This document shows, piece by piece, positions 1 through 13,900 of a DNA stretch of 64,000 nt. The stretch covers positions 10,668,687 to 10,732,686 of the forward strand of contig NC_082598.1 in NCBI RefSeq assembly GCF_030936135.1, written 5' to 3'. How positions within the stretch are numbered: position 1 is the stretch's first letter; each line of letters opens with the position of its first letter. The notes beneath the pieces were generated by a model. That model made no database searches. It saw only the letters and a program-made list of their open reading frames with translations, and was not told the origin of the DNA. The position numbers were made by a program, and so were the translations under genes. Source of the DNA: Gavia stellata. Lineage: Eukaryota; Chordata; Aves; Gaviiformes; Gaviidae.

Positions 1-1858
1 TCCCAGGATCTTGACTTTACTCATTCATCAGGTACACATGTGTAACTGCCATGTAGTAGTGTAAAAAATACTACAATATACATAATTTCAAAAAATCTGA
101 TATGATACATGACCTATTTACTGAGACGACTGCTTAAGTTACATGAGAAAATGGAGTATCTATTATAGGTGTAACATTGCACTAATTCAACAAGGCAGCT
201 GAAAGAACAACCAAGAAGGAACTATGCCTCGCAACTCCATTTACCCCGTAAGAAAATCTGACCCCCTTCAGCCCACCATAATCACATACTCTCACACCAC
301 AAACAAATGAGCAAGTAGCCACACAGGGCCTGTGACACCTTTCAACAGGTCCTAAACACAGACAAGTGACCAGGATCCTCAGGCACTAGTACACATCAAC
401 AAATAACAGTTGCAGCCAAAAGAACTGAACAGCTATTAGGTACACTTTTACTGAAGGGGACTTGTTAGAGAGCTACAAGTGACTGCCTGTCAAGACCATA
501 AGGATGTTGAACATCAGTTGCGAGGTAATTCTGAAAATTATCTAAGCGAATATTTACATAGTAAGCTAGATGCAAGTAAAGTTTTATTGTTTCAGCACTG
601 TTTCGCTCTACGAAGTTTCTGTCATAAACAAATATTCTCCTGACTGTTTTGGTTACTAAATACCACAGTCCAAATTTCAGGTTAGATTAACTATAGGCAC
701 ATACAAGGTCTACTAACACAACTGGTCTAAGGAACTGTCATTCAAACAAGTGCTTTGAGAATAGAAGAGTGATATAATTCCACCCTGAAAGATAATGATG
801 GCTTGAAACATGAAAAAGTCCACTGAAGGGAATAAAAGTCAGAAGCGTGACTGGTGTTGTAAGGGTGACAGTAACAAAATAAAAATTAAAAGCTCTCTAC
901 AATACATTTCCTGCAAAATCCAAAACATCCTGAATGAAGACTCTTCAAAAGAACTCAATATAAATATTTTCCAAGCTGTAAGAACCAAGTCGTCTAAGCA
1001 AATCTTTCAGTCTATTTTCTTTCAATAGTCTAATTATTCCATTAGGCAGCACTGCTTCATCAAGCTGGGAGACAGAAAACAAGTAGCTCCCTTTGGATTA
1101 CTGACTTACGGTTTGTCTTTGAAACCTTTTACTACAATAAACAAATACTCATTTCCCATATACTCCATTCTTGAATTCCCTGACAGCCATTTACCTGGAC
1201 ACTGAAAAAGGAGTCTGTTCACATTTGGCATGGCCACTGAAATTTTGAAATATTACTAATAAAAGAAGGAAAGATCAATTCTTTCCGAGTCATTAATTTA
1301 GCAATTATCATATATAAAGTACAAAGAAATGTTGTATTTTTATACCCATAATAATATTTCCTTGTTATTTTTGTTAACCTAGGAGATAGTGCACTTCTGT
1401 GAAGCGCTTTTTTTAAACATTTGCACTTAACACAATTAAAGAAATCACAATACAACTGACAATATCGCTTCTTCCTAGAACTACCCATGTAAGTTTCATT
1501 AAGAAAAGAAAGAATATTCTGCTATGAAAACTGGAGTGGTAATTTTAAGATCTTTTCCCCCTATTAATATTTGAGTTACACTTCTATTCTGAAGAAATGT
1601 GTGGAGGGGGTTGGTTTGTTTGTTTGGGTTGTTTTTTTCTCAGGCTTTTTTTTGTTTTGTTTTGGGGGGTTTTTTTTGTTACAACCTATCTCGAGAGAGG
1701 CAATTTAAAATATTGAGAAACCTAAAAAGTCACAGATGCTAGCAATTCATTACATACTTCAAAATATAAAATTAAATTTCATGTCATCTTGCTTTTACTG
1801 GCATTTCTGTGCTAATGGAAAGAACAAGAGATTTTTCCTAACAGTATGCATTCATTAC
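1..1858 (-). other. NOP14: NOP14 intron 11 (partial)
   Basis: No exon or RNA gene is recognised here on either strand. It holds AT-rich sequence and one G/T-rich low-complexity tract near 1601-1680. The next NOP14 exon must lie beyond the left edge. Confidence 0.7.
1601..1680. repeat. T/G-rich low-complexity tract
   Basis: Runs of T broken by G pairs and triplets, including a GGGGGG block. It has no coding content. Similar tracts recur through the window at about 11711, 19588, 28894 and 55783, and in the A/C orientation at 40006 and 49018. Confidence 0.8.
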
Positions 1859-1994
1859 CGTGTCTAAACCTGGAAATGTTGCACGGCCTTTGACTTCAAT
1901 TACTTCTTCCATATCATGTGCAGCGTCTCGAAGGATAAACTTAGTACTGTCACTGGCTGCCTCAGGAAACATCTGGCAAAGACTGTACAATGGC
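1859..1994 (-). CDS. NOP14: NOP14 coding exon 11 (last in window)
   Basis: Residues 503-548 (136 nt, ending phase 0). It reads PLYSLCQMFPEAASDSTKFI, then LRDAAHDMEEVIEVKGRATF, ending PGLDT. The donor is ACG|GTAATG at 1858-1857. The next exon (expected to begin near LIYLKITGLLF) was not found between 1 and 1858. Confidence 0.94.
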
Positions 1995-4900
1995 CTATTA
2001 ACAAGAAATATAAGTCATGATCAAGTTACACCATTGATGTTAATAAAAACCTGATTTTTAAGCACCTGTAGGAAGATTTGTGTTCCATCTACATTATAAC
2101 AATAACAAATTCCCTGAAACAAATTATTCTTTTTTAGAAATAGCCACCCAGTATATAGATTATTATTGTAATACTTTTAGTTTACAGAGACATGTATTTC
2201 TCATTGGGTGTTGCGAGATAATCTTTGATTTGGTGGTTTCTAAATCTTAAATAAAAAATAATTAAATTATACACTCCCAAATCATCTGCTATGGTTAAAA
2301 CCTATCCTTCTGAATCTCCTAACTCTACATTTTACTGCACTGAGGTATGCTGGCACATACTAGGCAGCCCACTACTCTTAAATACTCTTCAGCAAAGTTA
2401 AATAACATGTGAGGCAGCAAGGTGGTTAGCAAAATTATTGCTTAGAAGAAAAAACCCCACCCACAAAGTTAGGTCAGCTCCCATCCTATGGTTACTGCCT
2501 ACAGGGAGATGCAGTCTGGAGTCTGCATCTGTCTGGTCAAAGTTTTGCCAGTATTTTCAGTTAAAAGTGTCTGTAGTGATATTAATAAACTGCAGTTCTA
2601 GAAAACAATCAAAATCTGTTTACTCTTTTTTACAAAGCCCCAGGCATGTGTGACAGTATCAATGGGCCAGTGCTCTTGCTGACAAATGCAACACAGCAGT
2701 GAATGCTAAAGCTGCACATAACAGATTTTTTTAAAACTTATTTACTTCAGCATGAAATAAAAAAAAAACATATGCTGAAAACTACATACAAATAACTCAC
2801 TGAAAGAAAGCTGTCTAGCCTGCAAAGTCAATATAGGAATCACAGACTAATTTTGGTTGGAAGGGACATTTGGAGATCATCAGATGCAACCCGCTGCTCA
2901 AACCATGGCTAACTTTAAAGCTGGATCAAGTTGCTCATGGCCTGGTCGAGTTTTATGTATCTTCAGGGGTGGAAAATCCACAGCCTCTCTGGGAAACTTG
3001 TTTTAATGTTCAGCACCTTTGCTGTGAAGATTTTTTTCCTTATATCTAATTGAAATTTCCCTTGTTGCAGCCTATGTCCATTGACTCTCGTCCTTTGCTG
3101 TGTATCTCCGAGACAAACGTGGCTCTCCTGTCACTATAACAGCCTGTTAGGTACTTGAAGACAACAATGCCAAATTGACAACTTCCTGCAAAGCCTTTAT
3201 TTGGAACTTTGTATGAGCTTAGTAAAACACTCTTTAATTCCATTTTCATCTAGTTCCCTGAATGAATTCATAGAATGGAAACCCTTGGGAAAAACAAAGG
3301 CTGCAAGGGGAAGTGCACACCGTCATTGCAAAGCTTAAAATCCTTGATCAGCAGTCTAAATAACTTCATATACAGACGTTTGCATGCATACATGGTATTA
3401 TTTATCCACTACTCATTAAAAGCATTTTGCAGATCAAAAATTACATTCTGAGGTTTTGAAAATGTCTTGGTGCAATCAATAGCTCAAGCAATACTTGGAA
3501 AAAAGTTAAAACACTATAGAGCTGGAGAGTTACCAGTTGTCTACAATCCCTACAGATCTATTTGAAACAAACAACATGCTACATGCTTTACCCTAGGTAG
3601 CTTTTCTCTTTAAATCGTAAAGGAGCAAAAGTCCATAGGATTTATTACTTACAGGACCAGTTTGTCAATTGTTCTGAGCTCTGGTAAATCCAGAGTTGCT
3701 AACTCCCCAATATACTCCAGAAGGAAGCCAAACAATTTCTGCAAGAAGCATAATATATTAAAATTATTATGTTTGGGTTTTTTTTCATTGCACATATTCT
3801 TAAACAGCACAAAAGAACAGTGATACAGAGTTAGAAAATTAAGAGTGGTATGTTGATTCTACTGCTATTCAACATAGAAGCATGTATGTTTTATACTGCT
3901 TCCTGAGTACTTACTAAAACTTACTCTGGAATTCAAAGTTAATTTTAAACCTTAAAACAAAACAAAACAACAAAAACACCATACTTCCAACTTTGTTTTG
4001 TTTCCCACTGCAAGGCTTGGATGATTGCATTTCTGAATTCTCTCCAGTATAATAAGCTGTTGTTCTATTGTTCTTCCAGCCAATAAAGACTTAAATGTCT
4101 CATAGGACTCAGGAACTATAAAGTAAAAACAAAAAAATGACTAAAAATCTCAAACTTAACATATTTAATTCAAGTGAACATCTAACAAATTTCCAATTTG
4201 AAAATATTATTATTCGGAAAAAAAGATGCCATACAACTTTTAAATAATCACCTTTTAAATACTAATAACCTATCAGCATATATGTAACATTATATATATA
4301 TGAACATAAGTCAGAAAATAATGTAAATGTTTTTCAACGATTAACATTCAATTCATCCTGTATTTGCTGCCTAAGTTGAGCACAACTATGTTGACACACA
4401 CAAAGCAGAATTAAACTTAAGCACCCATTCAACCATAAATGTACCATAATACAGTTAGCTCTATGGTTAATTCACACCTAACTAGCTTTTGTGAAGGGTA
4501 TTAAGAAAAGTAGGAATCTTGCCACTAATAGAAAATAATTAAAGAAAAAACCAAACAAGCTGGCATATATTTAGTCTTTTACATAAGTTCACATGCTAGA
4601 AAACATCCTAACTGATTAAGTTTCTTGAGTTATTTTAATATGACTGCTTTCCAGTTAAAGCAAAACCTGAATGCAATTTAAAAGGCTTTGTGTATTATAA
4701 GTTATCTCCTTTTGATGGAAAAATACAAGCGCTTAAGGAAGTTGTTTGAAAGGTTGTTTAATCTTGCGACAGATACTTTTGTTAGAGAAATCTATACTAG
4801 GACAGCAGTTAGATGCATTATGTACTTAATATTAATGAATGCTTTGTCTACCACTTGAAACACACCTCCTCCTTCCTCCTAGGCACAGACCCAAACGTAA

Positions 4901-7900
4901 TCAAACTTTGACTGTCTCTATTTAACAATACTGCGATGTTACATCACAGGGATTAAGCCTCAGAATCCTGCCTCTCCAAGCATCTCCTCTGACAAAAACG
5001 TCAGTCCAAACACTAAAGTAACCTTTTCTCATTTACGTATAGATAATAAAACGCTATTCTGGCTTCCCTTATGCAAAACACTAGCACTTTGGATTGGATG
5101 TGTTGGTGGCCTTCAGAAAGGAGTACAGATCTTTAATTTTTCTCCCCAGTATTTATCTTTCAATTCTAAGGCTGCTCAGAGGAGCAGAAACAGCTCTGGG
5201 GTGAAACACATCTGGTTCCCACTGCTCCTAGCATGATTAGGGCTGATCACTAAGAACAGCAGTTACTGGCTACTCTTGGAATAGTAGAGGACAACTACGA
5301 AGCAAACCTTCATGTATGAACAGAAATACGTAACATCCTACAGGGCAGAGAAAGAGCCTGGTTATAAACACCCTAAAGACAACAGGGATCTCTGGATCAG
5401 TCCTTTGCTCACCAGCAAACGTATAGGGAAGCTCTGATTTGGCAGCTTCCATTTTTCGATCTAGTTCCTCCACATTCTGTGATTCATCTTCATTTGTCTT
5501 GTGTTTCTTCTGTTCTTTACTCCCTGCAGCTTCTTCTTCACTCTCAAGGTCAGATTCAAGATCAGAGTGGCTATCTTCATTAGCAGATTCATCCTCACTT
5601 TCTTCTTCATTCTCATTATCTTCCTTCCCACCTTCCTCTTCTTCCTCTTCCGCCTCCTCCTCTTCATTTTCAATATTAATTTTTCCATCCTGTTAGTAGA
5701 GAAAACATTGATAAAGTGACAGCACCTCTCCAGAATCACCATGCAAAGCTATCATTAAATACACATGAACAGTATCTGAGCCTTGCTACCCTGATCAAGC
5801 AGTGAATGGCAGCAGTGCCAACCAAGAAGGCATTTTAAGGAGAGAACATGCATACAGATATAAGAATAGTAGGGTATTTCCAAGGAGCTGTAAAAAACTG
5901 GAAGAATAGGAGGCAGTATATGAGGACTAAAAGAATCAACACAAAGGTAGAAACTACTAGCAGATGGTATGAAAAAAAAATTCACCATCACTTACAGAAG
6001 CATTCTCAGTTAAAAAAAAAAAATATTCCTTCTATGTCTTAAAATAGCATATCAGGTAAATGTTTGTTCCCATCCTGATTGTATTAATCAGCAGTTTAAA
6101 TTCACATTCACAATTTGTATTCTCCCCTTCGACGACAACAGTAATTCCCTTGCTACTTACATGTAAGAGGATGAGAGGATCAGTATGCACACGTGCACCA
6201 GTCAGGGTGACTCACTACATCAGCTTTAAGGTTATATTGCTCTGCCACGTTAATCAAAGCTAATTCACAGGGGAAAGGGTCTTTCAGACACCCACTCATC
6301 CTCAAGCTGAGATTTGGTGGAAGTTGTATCAAATACAACAGAAATTAAAAAAAAAAGACCAGAAGGGCTAAAGCCCTCTCTTCAGCCCATCAGGCTAACA
6401 GCATAGAATGCTACTATAATAGCAGGAGTATAGTCAGTAGACTGAGGTAAACAACTATTCCCCTCTACTCAACGCTCGTAAGACTACATAGAATAGAGCA
6501 TCCAGTTTTGGGCCTTCAAATACAATAAAGACATCTATAAACTGCAGCAAATTCAGCAAAAAGCCACCAAGATTGTTGAGGGGCTGGGGCACTTGCCCTA
6601 CAAGGAGAGGCAGACCTGAGCTTGTTCAGCCTGGACCAAATAAGCACCCTCCAGTATCAACAAGGGAGATCACTGAGAAGGCAGAGCAACACCCTTCATA
6701 ACCATCCACAGCAGGAGAATGAGAAACGACAGGCCTAAGTTGGAACAAGAGACATTCAGACTGGATATAAAGAGAAACTTTTTCACAGTAAGGACAGTCA
6801 GTGGAACAGGCTGCCCAGAGAGATGTGCAGCCTCCATTCTTGAAGATGCTTCAAGAACAGACTGGATAAAGCCATGAGCAAAGTGGTGATTGACCCTGCT
6901 TCACGCAAAAGGTTGGACTAGAGGTCTCCACAGAGGTCACTTCCAAACTGATTTTCCCATTTTCTTTTCAAAACTCTGAAAATTCTGAAATTGTAAACCT
7001 TACCTTGTAAGACAATAAACATCTGTCATCTTTATCCAGGATAAAGCCATCAGCTAGATCATCAGCTGACACATGGCTGGGTTTCTTTTTATTCGCCTGT
7101 TCATCTATTCCACGCATTCGACGTAGTCGATCTGCCTGTGTTTTAGAAGAAATGCCGCACACAGATGTGAGCCATCTAGATCAATCATGTAACTACACCA
7201 GAATGGAAGATGCCTCAAATACTACAATTAAGAAACTCAAAGGAAAAAAAGTTAACTGGGATTACTCAACAAGTTGATGAAAATAAAAACCAGTAACTGA
7301 GAAGTTATAGGCAAAAGCTGATAGCTTATTTTTTGTGGGGAGTGTAATCTGATAAGAGCACATACACAATTGGATTAGCTTGTTTGGAAGGTTTTAAAAC
7401 TGCGTTTACCACAAGCATTATGTTCTCTCATTTTAAAACTTATCTGTGTTGCTTATGAGGCAATGCATCATTACTAGTAAAAGGTAAGCTTCTGAAGTGT
7501 TTTATGATCCTGCAGTATTTATCTGTGTTGCCCTTATTTGCAGTAAGTTTGTAGTAAACACAATCACATCCTACAATTTTTAAGATATACTAAATTTGTA
7601 AATAGACTCAATGGGCAGTATCTGAACCAATCATTTACAAAAGGATTTCCACCTGGGCAACCACATGGACTGTGCCTCAAACAAGACGACAAGATCAGAA
7701 AAGGAAGGGAAAAAAAAAATAAAATCCTTCTTTCTATTCTGCTATTAGCTACTAAGCTGTTCTGAGGTAACCTAAAGGTACTGAATCCCTGCGGTCCTAA
7801 ATGTATCCCTAGCATACCAAAAGAAAAAAAAAGGAGAGAAACATTTACCAAATTATTCATTCATTCTTTCCGTAAGACTCAGATCTCCATGTAATGGAAA

Positions 7901-10900
7901 GAGCATGCAACATTTCCCAGGGGAAACCTATTCCTCTGCAAAGCAAAGCTATACACCTGCTACTGCTGGAAGACTCTTGCAACACCAGAAGAAAAAACCA
8001 GTAAGTGACTTGCCAGCGCATTAATTCAACTGCTGTGCAACATGATACTCCCCCTTACTGACTTAGAAGCACCTCTCAACTCTGAATAATTTAAAACATT
8101 TATAAAGGCAAATCGAAGTGATATTACATTTTTGTTGAAGATCAACTGATTTCACAAACCTCACTAGTCACGTACTAAGCCTATGTTTTTTTGTTGTAAT
8201 ATCAGATTGCAAACAAAACACAAACAGAAGATTTCCTGAATTCACCCTGATGAATGCAGTTTAGTACAGCCACTTTCAATCTAAGGTCAAGCAATGAATA
8301 TAAGTGGTCACTCCCAAAAGACAGGCCACAAAACAATCTAAAACCATAAATGGTATACCTCCAGCTTCTGGAGTCGCGCCTGTTCTTCTTTTGCCAATTC
8401 TTCTTCTGTCTTCATCCTTTCTGAAGGTTTTGCTTTCATCTCAAATCCAAGTTCTCGAACAATCATATCATATTCATCAGGCTAAAGAAATATTTATATA
8501 ATTGTTTATTATCTTAAGTTTTATTATTCTGCTTTGCAGCCACCCCTGTGCCAGACTAACAGCTAAAAAATAAGACTGTCAAGATATAAGGAAAACACCA
8601 TTTACAAAGAAAGCTGCAAGAACATTCAACTCAGTATGAAGACAAGGAATAGAATGAACACTTGAATAGAAATTCTCCTGGAATTTCCCCCTCCTCTATT
8701 TACGTTACTCACAACTGAAAAACTTATAAATAGTATCTTAAATAATAACTGGTTTAATTATTAATTGAAAAACTTTAAAATATTGTTTATTAATAAAATA
8801 CTGTTTTCTCAAAAAGCAGCTAGAATTAATGCATTTATAGTTTACATTTCACTTTATACTGTCAGACACGAACTAAGTCTTTGTTATCTTAGTTACATAG
8901 ATGTCGATCTTCAAGAAAACAAAAAGGGATGCTGATATTCAGCGAGTTTAAGCAACATACTCGGGAAACAGTCACTAGCAGAGATTACACTGGACTTGCG
9001 AATAGAATCTTCTTGATACCTGCTTAAGTCACTAAACCATACAGCTTCTCTAAAATTCAGTTCTAGGAATTTCTCTTCTTACACACAACTAGATAATTTT
9101 CTCCAATTCAATGTTAATGTTATAGAACTTTACTAATTCACACTTTGCATCCTTGATAATTCTTAAGTTGGATCCACACACATGCAGCAAGGGAATCCAA
9201 TCTTCCTTTTGAGCTAATTGTGATTACAAAATTTTTGTCTAAGATACCACATTACCAACATACGATTCAAAACCACAAGTTATTAGAACAAAATGAAGTA
9301 ATCTAGCCAAAACCTTACCTTGGGTTTTTCTACTTCTTTGTCCTTTCTCTCTGACTTTGGGGTTTTGCGGGCAATAAGGGTTTGGATTTCCTTCCAGTCA
9401 TTGTCAAGCTTTTCTGTGAGTTCTAATGCACTTTCTCTTCGAGTTTGCCTCTCTTGCTAGAAAAAAAACAAAACAAAAACAAATGCAGCAGTTGCATTTC
9501 AGATGAACATGACATAGGATTTACAGCGTAAAACCAAAGTGCTCTATTTAACAAATGAATAATTTCAAATATTTAACATTTTAAAGATGTAAATATTCTT
9601 TATGGAAGAAGCAGTATAGAGTTATGCTGAATGGCACAAGGGTTGCATATAGAAAACAAGTTAGGAGTCAACACAAGGGGAGATTTGGGGATACAAAAGA
9701 ATGGCAGATATTGAACGCATATCCTAAAATGACTACAAAGTCAGATGGACTTTATTCAAGGAGCTTGGAGTCTTCTCTTAGACAGCTATCTCCTTTGTTT
9801 TCTATGCCACTACTATTTTCTTCTGCAAAGACAGAAATTGTGACTGCTTCTTAATCATGCTCATTTACTTTTCAGGGCTAAAAACTCACCTTTTCTTGTT
9901 TAGATTTGGCTATCATCTCTTCTATGAGTTCCTTCCTAGATTTAGGCTTTTCCTCCTCTTCATCTTGCTGCCCACTAGATGCTTTTTTACGAAGGAGACC
10001 TCCACCCCCTCCAAAGTGAGCAGCAGTTAACTCAGCTAGGAAAAAAAAAAAAAAAAAGATTGTGAATACTTTTCAAATCTATACATCAGTGCTGGAGCAC
10101 TGCTGCTGGGACACTATCTGCCTATTCTTTGTGAATAGGAGCAATTAAAACTATTGAATCAATCATCTACTATTCCCATCCCTATGGGAATGGCCATACC
10201 AAAAGAGACAGATGCTAGACACGTAATTTATGCTGACAAACATTTTTTTATGAGGTAGGAACATGTTTTTTCAATATTTTAACTAGTATTTAGGTGCAGA
10301 GGTGCAAGAAAGCAACCAGAAAACTCACACTTCCGATTCTGCCCAAAGGACTCGAAATACAGGTACCTACATATGCTTAAAAGCCCACAGATTAAAGCAG
10401 CTTGCCATGTAGGTAGTTCCAACTCAACATCTGCTAAAATGCAGGGAGCTGTTCTGTGTGTGGTTAAGAAGCAATCAAATCTGGCTTAAACATCTCAACC
10501 AATTACATACTATTCTTTCGCACTGAAAGACAGTACTGAACAAATGATGTACATGGACCAACAATAAAACCAGCAGTGGCATACTAGCTGACATGTCTTA
10601 CCTGACAGTGTTCCTCTTTCTTCTGTGTCACTGTCACTATCAATAATATCATTCAGTTTTTCAATTTCTGCCAAAGATTGGCCATAATGAGTCAATTCCT
10701 CATCTTCATTAAGATTGTAGATATTCTTCTTTCCATAATTTTGCTAAGAATAGTAAAACAAACCAATTAAATAACAAAAGATTTTTAGTTCCCAGGCAAC
10801 AAATTAATAAAGCCTGTATTGTCAATGCTAGTGAGGAGATTGTGGAGCACTACCAGACCAATACTTTCATTCAAATGCATTAAACCTTAAGTGAGGGAGT

Positions 10901-13900
10901 ATGATGTCTCTTGTTCTTATACTAATGTAGAAGTGGAGTAACTCAGAAAACCTATGGAAGCTTAAGTTTTATCTATATATCAGTAACATCAATTCTTAAT
11001 TACTACATTTCAGGCCTAATGAAACAGACTGTAACCTATACAAAAGGTCAAACATTGGAACAGGCCACCCAGGGAAGTGGTGGAGTCACCATCCCTGGAG
11101 GGTTCAAAAAATGTGTAGATGTGGCACTTCAGGACATGGTTTAGTGGGCATGGTGGTGTTGGGTTGATGGTTGGACTTGATGATCTTAAAGGTCTTTTCC
11201 AACCTTAATGACTCTGTGACTCTGTGAAATTATCAGTAGACTATGATATTACACTACCCAATTCTGGAGACTGAGTACGATGAGGCAGAAAGAACAGTAC
11301 TGCATATACAATTCACATTACAAAATAACAGCAAGTTACAGAGTTCTTCTAGTCAGCAAATGAAATGGCTGCTGTTCAACAGCTGTACTGGAATCTCAAA
11401 GTGTACTTGATGGTGGTTGCCTTTTCCTAATTCAATTCCCAAATCATAGTAGTCAGAGCAGTCAAAGAAACCCAATCAATCAATGAATCTGCTTCGAAGT
11501 GGCTTTCTTGCATATCAGTGCTCAAAAATATTTCTGCTTCAAAAACCTGACTTGCAAAACCAGAAAGATTTCATGAAAAATTTTGGATTCCCACAAAAAA
11601 TTGCTTTTTCATAAAAATTCCAAACATATAAAATAAAAAAGAAAGCATTACCCTGCAAACCCCTCTGTTAAGGGGAACACTCCCAACCTAAAAAGTCAAG
11701 TGCTTCTTGTGGTTTTGGGGGGGTGTGGGGGTGTGTGTGGTTTTGGGTTTTTTTGCTGTTTTTTGTTTGTTTGTTTAAACTCCTATACTTTACCTGTCTT
11801 TCCAAAGTGAATCGTCTGATCATCTTTTCCTCTGGACTTATTTTGGTGTTATATTCACCAAAACGTTTATCTTTAAACACATTTGTCTTTTCCCTTTCTT
11901 TATATTCTTTCAGTAACGTTTGGGTACGCTAGAAGACAAAAAAAAGGGATCAAATTAAAAAAAAAAAAAGAGACTAACTACTTTTAAAGCCAAGGCAAAA
12001 AAGGCTCCATGGTATCCTGGTAACATAATCTAATTTATCAAATGCAATGAAAGAGAAGGAAAAATTAACAAGAAAAGAGATGGGAAGCTTATACAATATG
12101 TTCTGAGCCATTAAGTTCTCTTACAAGCTGTCCATATGAAGATAAAATACAGTACACTCTACCTCACCTTTATTTTATCACATATAAAAACTCTGCCACT
12201 GAAGAATTCTGATTTGTCTGAAGCTTAGTATACAAGAATAACATATTAAAGAAAGCAAAAAAGCCCCAGTGTCAGCTGAACCTCTTTTGGTCTTTGTCAT
12301 TTAAGACATAAAAAACCTCGAGTGGGTACATACATTTAGCTCTCTGCTTTAGTGTTCAGCACAGGGAGGTTATGCATCATAGCAGTAAAAGGAAATTTAG
12401 CAGACCTATATGAAGTGTACTTATGGTACAGGTAAGGACACAGGTTTACTTTTCAATGCCAGTGATCCAATTCATGACAAGCATTGGATTTACCTTTCTA
12501 ATAAATAAAACCCAAATACCTTAAAATGTGATATTATTAAAATCTGGACAAATAGTAATGAAGACTGAAAGCTAATTTATAATTTCATGCTGAAGATACT
12601 ACATAGTTTCTAAAGGAAGAAAATGTTGGCTGTGTATAGACTGAAAAAAAAATCTGTGTTTATTTAAAACATGTTAACTATATTATGGAAAGGTACTGTT
12701 GCTATTTATATTACCATGAACTCACAAACTGCTGCACTGAAGGAAAAGGCTGAGTTTCCTACAACAGGCCTCTGCAGCCTCACTGAGCATTCACAACTTT
12801 CAGATACCGCTCTAACTGACATCAGAGCTCAGGTTTCATCTGCTACTGTGCCTTGTATTTACTTCCTGTACAGAATATATAAATTATCATGCAGCTTAAA
12901 TACTGTACATGAACTTTAATTACGGAAAAGCACTTTTGTTTATCAATTATTTGATTTCCTCTCTGATTAAAAACTATTTAATGCATCACCTCTCACAATG
13001 CATGCAGAATTATAAACTACCTATTTCCTTTTGCTGCACTGTTTTTAAAAAGAAACTATCTTTTCAGTAAGTGCTTTAAATTCTGTTCAACAACAGATTG
13101 TATGCAACGTGTCAGAGAGAATCTCAGGGGCAAACTTTCAAATTATGCTTTAACAGAAGAATCTACAGAGGTTTTAACTTATCTCCTGGTTTGTTTGAAG
13201 GGCCAGATCATAAAAAATTCCAGTGCTTCACTCAACGATAAGGTAGGTTGCTGGAAGCCCAGATGCATAGTATGACACAACATTCTCCCTTATGCATTAC
13301 AGATTTTGGTCAGGTAGCTAGTGATGTCAGCAGAGAAAGAGATAATTTTAAACAAGCGTAAGGGTGGAAGATAAAACATTTACTTTTCTTAATTTGTATG
13401 GTCATTCTTACGAGAGCAATGAGGACAGATCGTTATTTTGCATCCCAACATACTTCTACAACAGCAACTATTTAACCAGTGCAAAAAAAGTCATCTGCAT
13501 GTTTTCCAAATCAATGGTCGTTTCTTTGTATCTACACATTTCTCACTGGATTCAGACCCTAGTGCCCTTTCAAGCTTTCACTATTACCGCAATGTTGTGC
13601 CATTATCAATAAACTTAACATCCTGCAGCATCCAATACTGACCAACATAATGAACACTTAAAACCACCTGCACTCTGGTTCAGTATTTGCTTGCCAACAA
13701 CATGTGCCGCTGAATTCCGGACCTGGGTAATTTGAAAAGAGAATATTCCCACACATGCGAAAAGGAAACTTTCACTACTGAACCCTGTGGATTGCACTGG
13801 AAGGAAACATTTTCAGCAGGTTCTTTGCAATGTAAGGTGACCAGCTACTCCTGTGCACAACGGAGGTAGTCTCTTATCTCACTTGAGAGGGCTCCAGGCT

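Larger units (their letters stand above)
10744..11793 (-). other. NOP14: NOP14 intron 2
   Basis: A 1.05 kb intron with the CR1 3' fragment at 11038-11228 and a G/T-rich tract at 11711-11776. Confidence 0.8.

Noticed and set aside
7270-7305. C/D-box-like snoRNA signature (TGATGA ... CTGA) in NOP14 intron 6
   Set aside because: The boxes are too close, there is no terminal stem and the strand is opposite to NOP14 transcription.
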